Source of the DNA: Tilletiaria anomala UBC 951
Taxonomy: Eukaryota; Basidiomycota; Exobasidiomycetes; Georgefischeriales; Tilletiariaceae
Assembly (NCBI RefSeq): GCF_000711695.1
Contig: NW_013547016.1
Coordinates: 248,001 to 312,000 of the forward strand
Length of the DNA: 64,000 nt
Reading direction: 5' to 3'
Shown: one piece after another, positions 59,542 to 64,000 of the stretch
Layout of the letters: every line of letters begins with the position of its first letter
How positions within the stretch are numbered: the stretch's first letter is position 1
Notes under the pieces: generated by a model
Databases searched by the model: none
Seen by the model: only the letters and a program-made list of their open reading frames with translations
What the model was told of the DNA's origin: nothing
Program-made: the position numbers and the translations under genes

Positions 59542-60378
59542 GGCTGCAACGCAAGCGGACGATGGGGTCGTGACGCGTGCAGCTGAGCCCTCCACACCCC
59601 AGCGTTGTGCGTTGGTCGAGCGCCGGCAGTCGGAGAAACAGGGGGCAGGCGTAGAGCAGAGTGCAAGGTGGAGGTTGTATAAAGCGGACCCTGCAGCGTG
59701 ACTGATGCAGCGTCGTCCTCCCCTCGCCCGCCTTTGATGTTCTCTCCAAAGAGCGGAGGTAGACTTGGAGCCCGCAGCGGTGTAGTGCAGTGTGCGATGA
59801 CGATGGCTTTTGGACGCGTCAATTCTCATTCCAATCACGAGACGCTCCCTCCCCTCTTCCCACGCGTCCCTCGATCAGCTCATCGCCAACGCCGATGCGG
59901 GGTGGGAGATGGAACAAGACGATGCTTCTACACGCTCCATATGTTTTCTAGGGAAGCCCAGGAGCCTGCAGCATGCACTTAGACGACGAGGAATCGGGGT
60001 TGGCACAGGTGCAATAGTATAAAACCCTCCCCTATGTAACAACTGCCCCATCCCAAAAAACCACGAGCAGCCGTTGTCGGCCGAACGAGATGGTCTAGTT
60101 GCAGGCGAGCTGTATAAGTAGGGTTGGGCACAAAACGTTCACGCCAAGCGACACACTGGCCCAGTGCCCAAACTGTTTCCCGCTAGCTCCTCGATGAATC
60201 CCCCCATCCATATGATGAAGAGCATACATCTCCAGCAACACCTCACACCTCCCTGCTTCCTATGGGAGAGGACCATCTTCTGCAGAGGCAGGCAGGCAGG
60301 CAATGCAGCGACGTTAGAAGGAAAAGGTGCTCTCCTCCCCCACCCCTTTTCTAGAGAAACCGACGAACCCCCCGAACT
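59542..60378. promoter_or_regulatory. Divergent promoter BRPF-like / YTA7 with three ACGCGT sites
   Basis: 837 bases between two start codons. ACGCGT occurs at 59573-59578, 59815-59820 and 59862-59867, and once more inside the first codons of YTA7 (60417-60422). A short GGCA repeat lies at about 60290-60302. Frames in this stretch overlap on both strands and have no protein character. Shared G1/S control of two bromodomain genes is plausible but inferred. Confidence 0.45.
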
Positions 60379-63300
60379 ATGCCAGCTACCCGTCGAGCGC
60401 GTCGCAGCACCAGCGCACGCGTCGACACCGATGACGACGACGGCGAAGGGGCCTGGCCAGGCGCCGCCGATGCTGATGGCGATGGCGATGGCGACGGTGA
60501 ATTCCACGACGAGGAGCAGCAGCACTTTGAAAATGCAGTAATCGCTTCCGGCAGTTTCCACGGCATGCGGCGCACGTCTCGCAACACATCCGTCTCCAAT
60601 TCGGTTGCAGCAGCGGCAACAGCAGCTTCTTCGCCCGAGCACGGCGCGCTGCAAAAACCCAAGATCAAAGTCAGCCTACGCAGAGCGACACGCAATGCAT
60701 CCGGTGGAGCTGGCGGCGAGGATGGTTACGCAGGCGCACCGCATACCGCCGCCTCTGAAGCAGCAGAGGCAGAGTACGAGAACGGATACAGTGTGCCGGC
60801 GGAGGGAGACGAAGAAGCTGCTGCAGCAGTAGCAGCAGCAGGCGGACAAGAACAAGATTCCTCGCAAGGAGTTACGAATGGGGCCACGACAAGGCGAAGC
60901 CTGCGGTCGAATGCGACCAAATCGGCCGTGCAGAAGGATCATGCTGACGGCACTTTCGAAGATGAAGACCTTGACGCGCCTGGAGAGCCGTTTGAGGAAG
61001 AGGTGAGCTGGCGGGGCGAAGACATGCCGATGGCTCAGTCTATGAGGTTCCCACTTCTCACTTCATGCACTTGTCCCTGCAGGACCTCGACGAGATCATC
61101 CCGCAGGCGCGCACGACGCGTAGCGGGCGGCACACCAAGCGGCCCAGCATCTTTGGCAACAACGTCACCTTCAGCGACGAGGACGATGACGATGAGGACG
61201 AAGACAGCGATGAGAAGCCACGAAAATCCGGGCGCACTTCACGCTCGCGTAGCAAAGGCGCCGGCGCTCGGAACCGCGGGCTTGGCGACTTTGTCGAGCA
61301 GGATGATGCGGACGACGTCGACGATGACGCCACGTACGGCTCGTCGCGGCGGCGTGCGCGGGGCAGCAATAACAACGGCAGTGCGCGAGGTAAGGCGGCT
61401 GAGCGCGTCGCGGCGCTCGCCAAGAAGCGTCGCGCGAACATAAAGGGTAAGAATGCTCGCTATGCTGCGCGCCGACGCGCCTCCTCCCTCGCCGACGACG
61501 ATGGCGACTTTGAGATGGACAACGACGAGGCTGAGGACACGCCAGAGGACGGCACGAGCCTGGACCTGCCTGAGGATGACGAGGACGAGGAGGAAGAGGA
61601 GGAGGAAGGAGGCACGCAACAGAGTCAGGGCATGCGCCTGCGCGCGCGCAAGGAGGTCAACTACGCGCTCCCCGCGCCGCCGCCTGTCCACGCCGGTTGC
61701 AGTCCGCGCGGAAAAAAGGGCGGCCCCCCCTCCGGGTCCTGGGGCGTAGCCAATGGGACTCTCGGAGGGGGCAACGGTGGTCGCAGCAGTCGTGGAGGCG
61801 GCAGTGTCATTGGCGCGGGGACCGGACTGGGCAGCGGCCGCGCGGCACCTGTGCGGCGGCACGGCTACGGCCGCGGGCGCAAGACGGGCTGGGACGCCCT
61901 TCCGGCGAGCATGTCTGGGAAGGACCTCGCCGCACTCTTTGGCGAGGCGGACGAGGACTCGGACGATAGCGATGTGCCCAAGCAGAAAGCTGGCGGCCGA
62001 GGCGGACTGACGGCAACTGGCATGCTCACGGGCGGCCTGCAGCCTGCGCCGACCAGCAAGTCGGGCCTCACCGGTGACCTGACGGGCACCGGCGCGACGG
62101 ATACGATGGGCAAGCTTAAGAGCGGTGGCGACCCGCTGGCGGACATCGACCCACTCGGGACGGACATGCAGATCGACTTCAACGCCGTCGGCGGGCTCGA
62201 TGCGCACATCGAGCAGCTGAAGGAGATGGTCACGCTGCCGCTCCTATACCCGGAGCTCTTTCAACGCTTCAAGATCACCCCCCCGCGCGGTGTCCTTTTC
62301 CACGGCCCGCCGGGGACCGGCAAGACGCTTGTCGCGCGCGCGCTCGCGGCCAGCTGCAGCTCCGAGGGCCAGCGCATCTCGTTCTTCATGCGCAAGGGCG
62401 CCGACGTCCTCTCCAAGTGGGTGGGCGAGGCAGAGCGCCAGCTGCGCCTGCTGTTTGAGGAGGCCAAAAACGCGCAGCCGTCCATCATTTTTTTTGACGA
62501 GATCGACGGCCTCGCGCCCGTGCGTAGCAGCAAGCAGGACCAGATCCACGCCTCAATCGTCTCCACGCTCCTCGCACTCATGGACGGCATGGATGGCCGC
62601 GGCCAAGTAGTCGTCATCGGCGCCACAAACCGACCGGATAGCGTCGACCCCGCGCTGCGCCGGCCCGGGCGCTTCGACCGCGAGTTCTACTTCCCCCTCC
62701 CGTCCAAGGATGCGCGCCGCAAGATCCTCGACATACACACTAGCAAGTGGGACCCGCCCCTCCATCCCGAGTTCAAGGACCGCCTCGCGGAGCTAACGAA
62801 GGGATATGGCGGCGCCGACATGCGCGCGCTCTGCACCGAGGCGGCGCTCAACGCCATCCAGCGGCGGTATCCGCAGATCTACCAGACCACAGATCGGCTG
62901 CTGCTTAAGCCCGAGAGCGTCACGGTCGAGGCCAAGGACTTTATGATGTCTATTAACAGTATGCAGCGCCTTTCTGCTCCTCTACACCCATCCTTCCGTG
63001 GCTGACTTCTTTGTGTATTCGTCTTTTGCAGAAATTGTACCCTCATCGGCTAGGTCGGCTTCTTCGGCAGCTGCGCCCTTGCCCAATCATCTAAAACCTC
63101 TCCTATCCCAAATTACGCAGCAAGCTTGTGCTGCGCTCGACAAGATCCTGCCAGAAACGTCAAAGAGAACTGCTCTCGAAGAAGCGTTATGGGAAGACGC
63201 TCCGGCAGCAAGAGAGCAAGCCAGTACTTCGACCGATGTAGAATCAGCAGCAACAGGGCCTGCAACTATATCCGACTACGGCTTTGGGCGAGAAATGCTG

Positions 63301-64000
63301 CTTCAGTCCTTTCAGAACATGCGCGTCTTTCGACCTCGCTTACTCGTTCATGGGCGGAATGGTATGGGTCAGCGAATAGTCGGCGCAGCCATGCTGCAGC
63401 ATCTCGAAGGCTACCATGTGCAGTCGATCGATGTTGCCACACTTATGGGCGACAGCACGCGCACGCCGGAAGCGTCAGCGATCCAACTCTTCACTGAAGC
63501 GAAACGACACAAGCCAAGCGTGCTGTTCATTCCTGGCTTGGCTCACTGGGCCAAGACCGTTTCCGAAAGTGTCCGCAGTACCGTCAAAGCTCTTTTAGAC
63601 GGACTGTCTCCATCGGATCCGGTGCTGCTGCTCGGCATCTCCGAGGCGCCGCTTTCGCAGCTCCCGCGGGATGTACGCTCATGGTTCGGCCTTCTGCGCG
63701 AGAACCGCATCGAGATCACTAGACCAAGCTGCAAACAGCGCGAAGAATTCTTCAGAGAGGTCATAGAGCATGTCTCGCGTCGCCCGACCGATTTCCCTGA
63801 TGCTGTGCCCCGCAGGAAAAAAGTGCTTGAAAAGCTTCCTATCGCGCCACCGCGTCCACCGCGAGAGCCGACAGCTGCGGAGCTGCAGCAGCAAGCGGAG
63901 AACGATGCACGGCTCCTCGAACATCTCAAGTATCGCCTTGGACCCGTCCTGAATGAACTGAGAAAGAAATATAAGGTGTTCACAAAGGATGTTTGGGTAA
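60379..64000 (+). CDS. YTA7: Yta7/ATAD2/Abo1 AAA+ ATPase with bromodomain (3' end outside window)
   Basis: Yta7/Abo1/ATAD2 proteins are hexameric AAA+ machines that act on histone H3-H4 and nucleosome density. Exons are 60379-61002, 61083-62958 and 63032-64000 (cut by the window). The N-terminus is long, acidic and basic by turns. The first AAA module is complete: family phrase VGGLDAHIEQLKEMVTLPLL, Walker A HGPPGTGKT (about 614-622), Walker B IIFFDEIDG (about 676-684), ATNRPDSVDPALRRPGRFDR with the arginine fingers, and YGGADMRALCTEAALNAI. The second module has lost the key residues (GRNGMGQR in place of a P-loop; LFIPGLAHW in place of Walker B), as in the family. The window ends at the start of the bromodomain (YRLGPVLNELRKKYKVFTKD). 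It is divergent from the BRPF-like gene. Confidence 0.95.

Noticed and set aside
61239-62207. 322-codon minus-strand frame opposite YTA7
   Set aside because: Antisense to the charged N-terminal exon of YTA7; Arg/Ala/Leu-rich shadow.

Overview
This is nuclear DNA from a fungus, most likely a basidiomycete of the smut lineage (Ustilaginomycotina). Protein-coding genes on both strands are cut by short introns (about 60-135 bases) with GTGAGT-type donors, CTGAC/CTAAC branch sites and CAG/TAG acceptors. The proteins include fungal hallmarks: Prm1, a fused HisH-HisF His7, a Zn2Cys6 transcription factor and an Mrp-type ABC transporter. Many proteins carry low-complexity tracts, as smut proteins often do. 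The species is inferred; nothing in the sequence names it. All gene models were made by eye from reading frame, splice signals and family conservation.

Layout. 1-2.4 kb: 3' part of PRM1 (cell fusion). 4.2-8.4 kb: a large, unrecognised membrane-anchored low-complexity protein with a glutamine tract. 8.9-12.9 kb: RAD51 and an RBBP4/Hat2-type histone chaperone, head to head. 12.9-17.2 kb: gene-poor, with a decayed coiled-coil-type gene and a small four-helix membrane protein. 17.6-19.8 kb: FIP1 (mRNA polyadenylation). 19.8-24.7 kb: gene-poor, with a decayed gene that ends in a membrane-anchor exon. 24.7-28.9 kb: ferrochelatase and HIS7, head to head. 29.0-31.4 kb: a Zn2Cys6 regulator. 31.4-36.2 kb: gene-poor, with a weak hAT-transposase-like fragment and a possible orphan gene. 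36.3-37.5 kb: an NFKBIL1-like protein. 37.5-43.3 kb: an ABCC (MRP) transporter. 44.4-46.6 kb: phosphoinositide phospholipase C. 47.2-51.0 kb: VPS18. 52.1-54.5 kb: DSN1/Mis13 (kinetochore). 55.1-59.5 kb: a BRPF-type PHD/bromodomain/PWWP protein. 60.4 kb to the end: YTA7/ATAD2, continuing past the window.

How the genes fit together. Most are conserved single-copy housekeeping genes, not a pathway cluster. One theme stands out: chromosome and chromatin biology (RAD51, Hat2/RBBP4, DSN1, BRPF-like, YTA7). Their promoters carry pairs or triplets of the palindrome ACGCGT, the binding core of the G1/S factor MBF in yeasts, although the same hexamer also occurs elsewhere in the window. I recognised no rRNA, tRNA, CRISPR, prophage, LTR element or secondary-metabolite cluster, and found no clearly undescribed system. 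The most notable items are the metazoan-style BRPF architecture and its divergent pairing with YTA7, the RING of VPS18 split by a long repeat-bearing insert, microexons of 10 and 27 bases, the unassigned giant membrane protein, and three eroding gene-poor islands.
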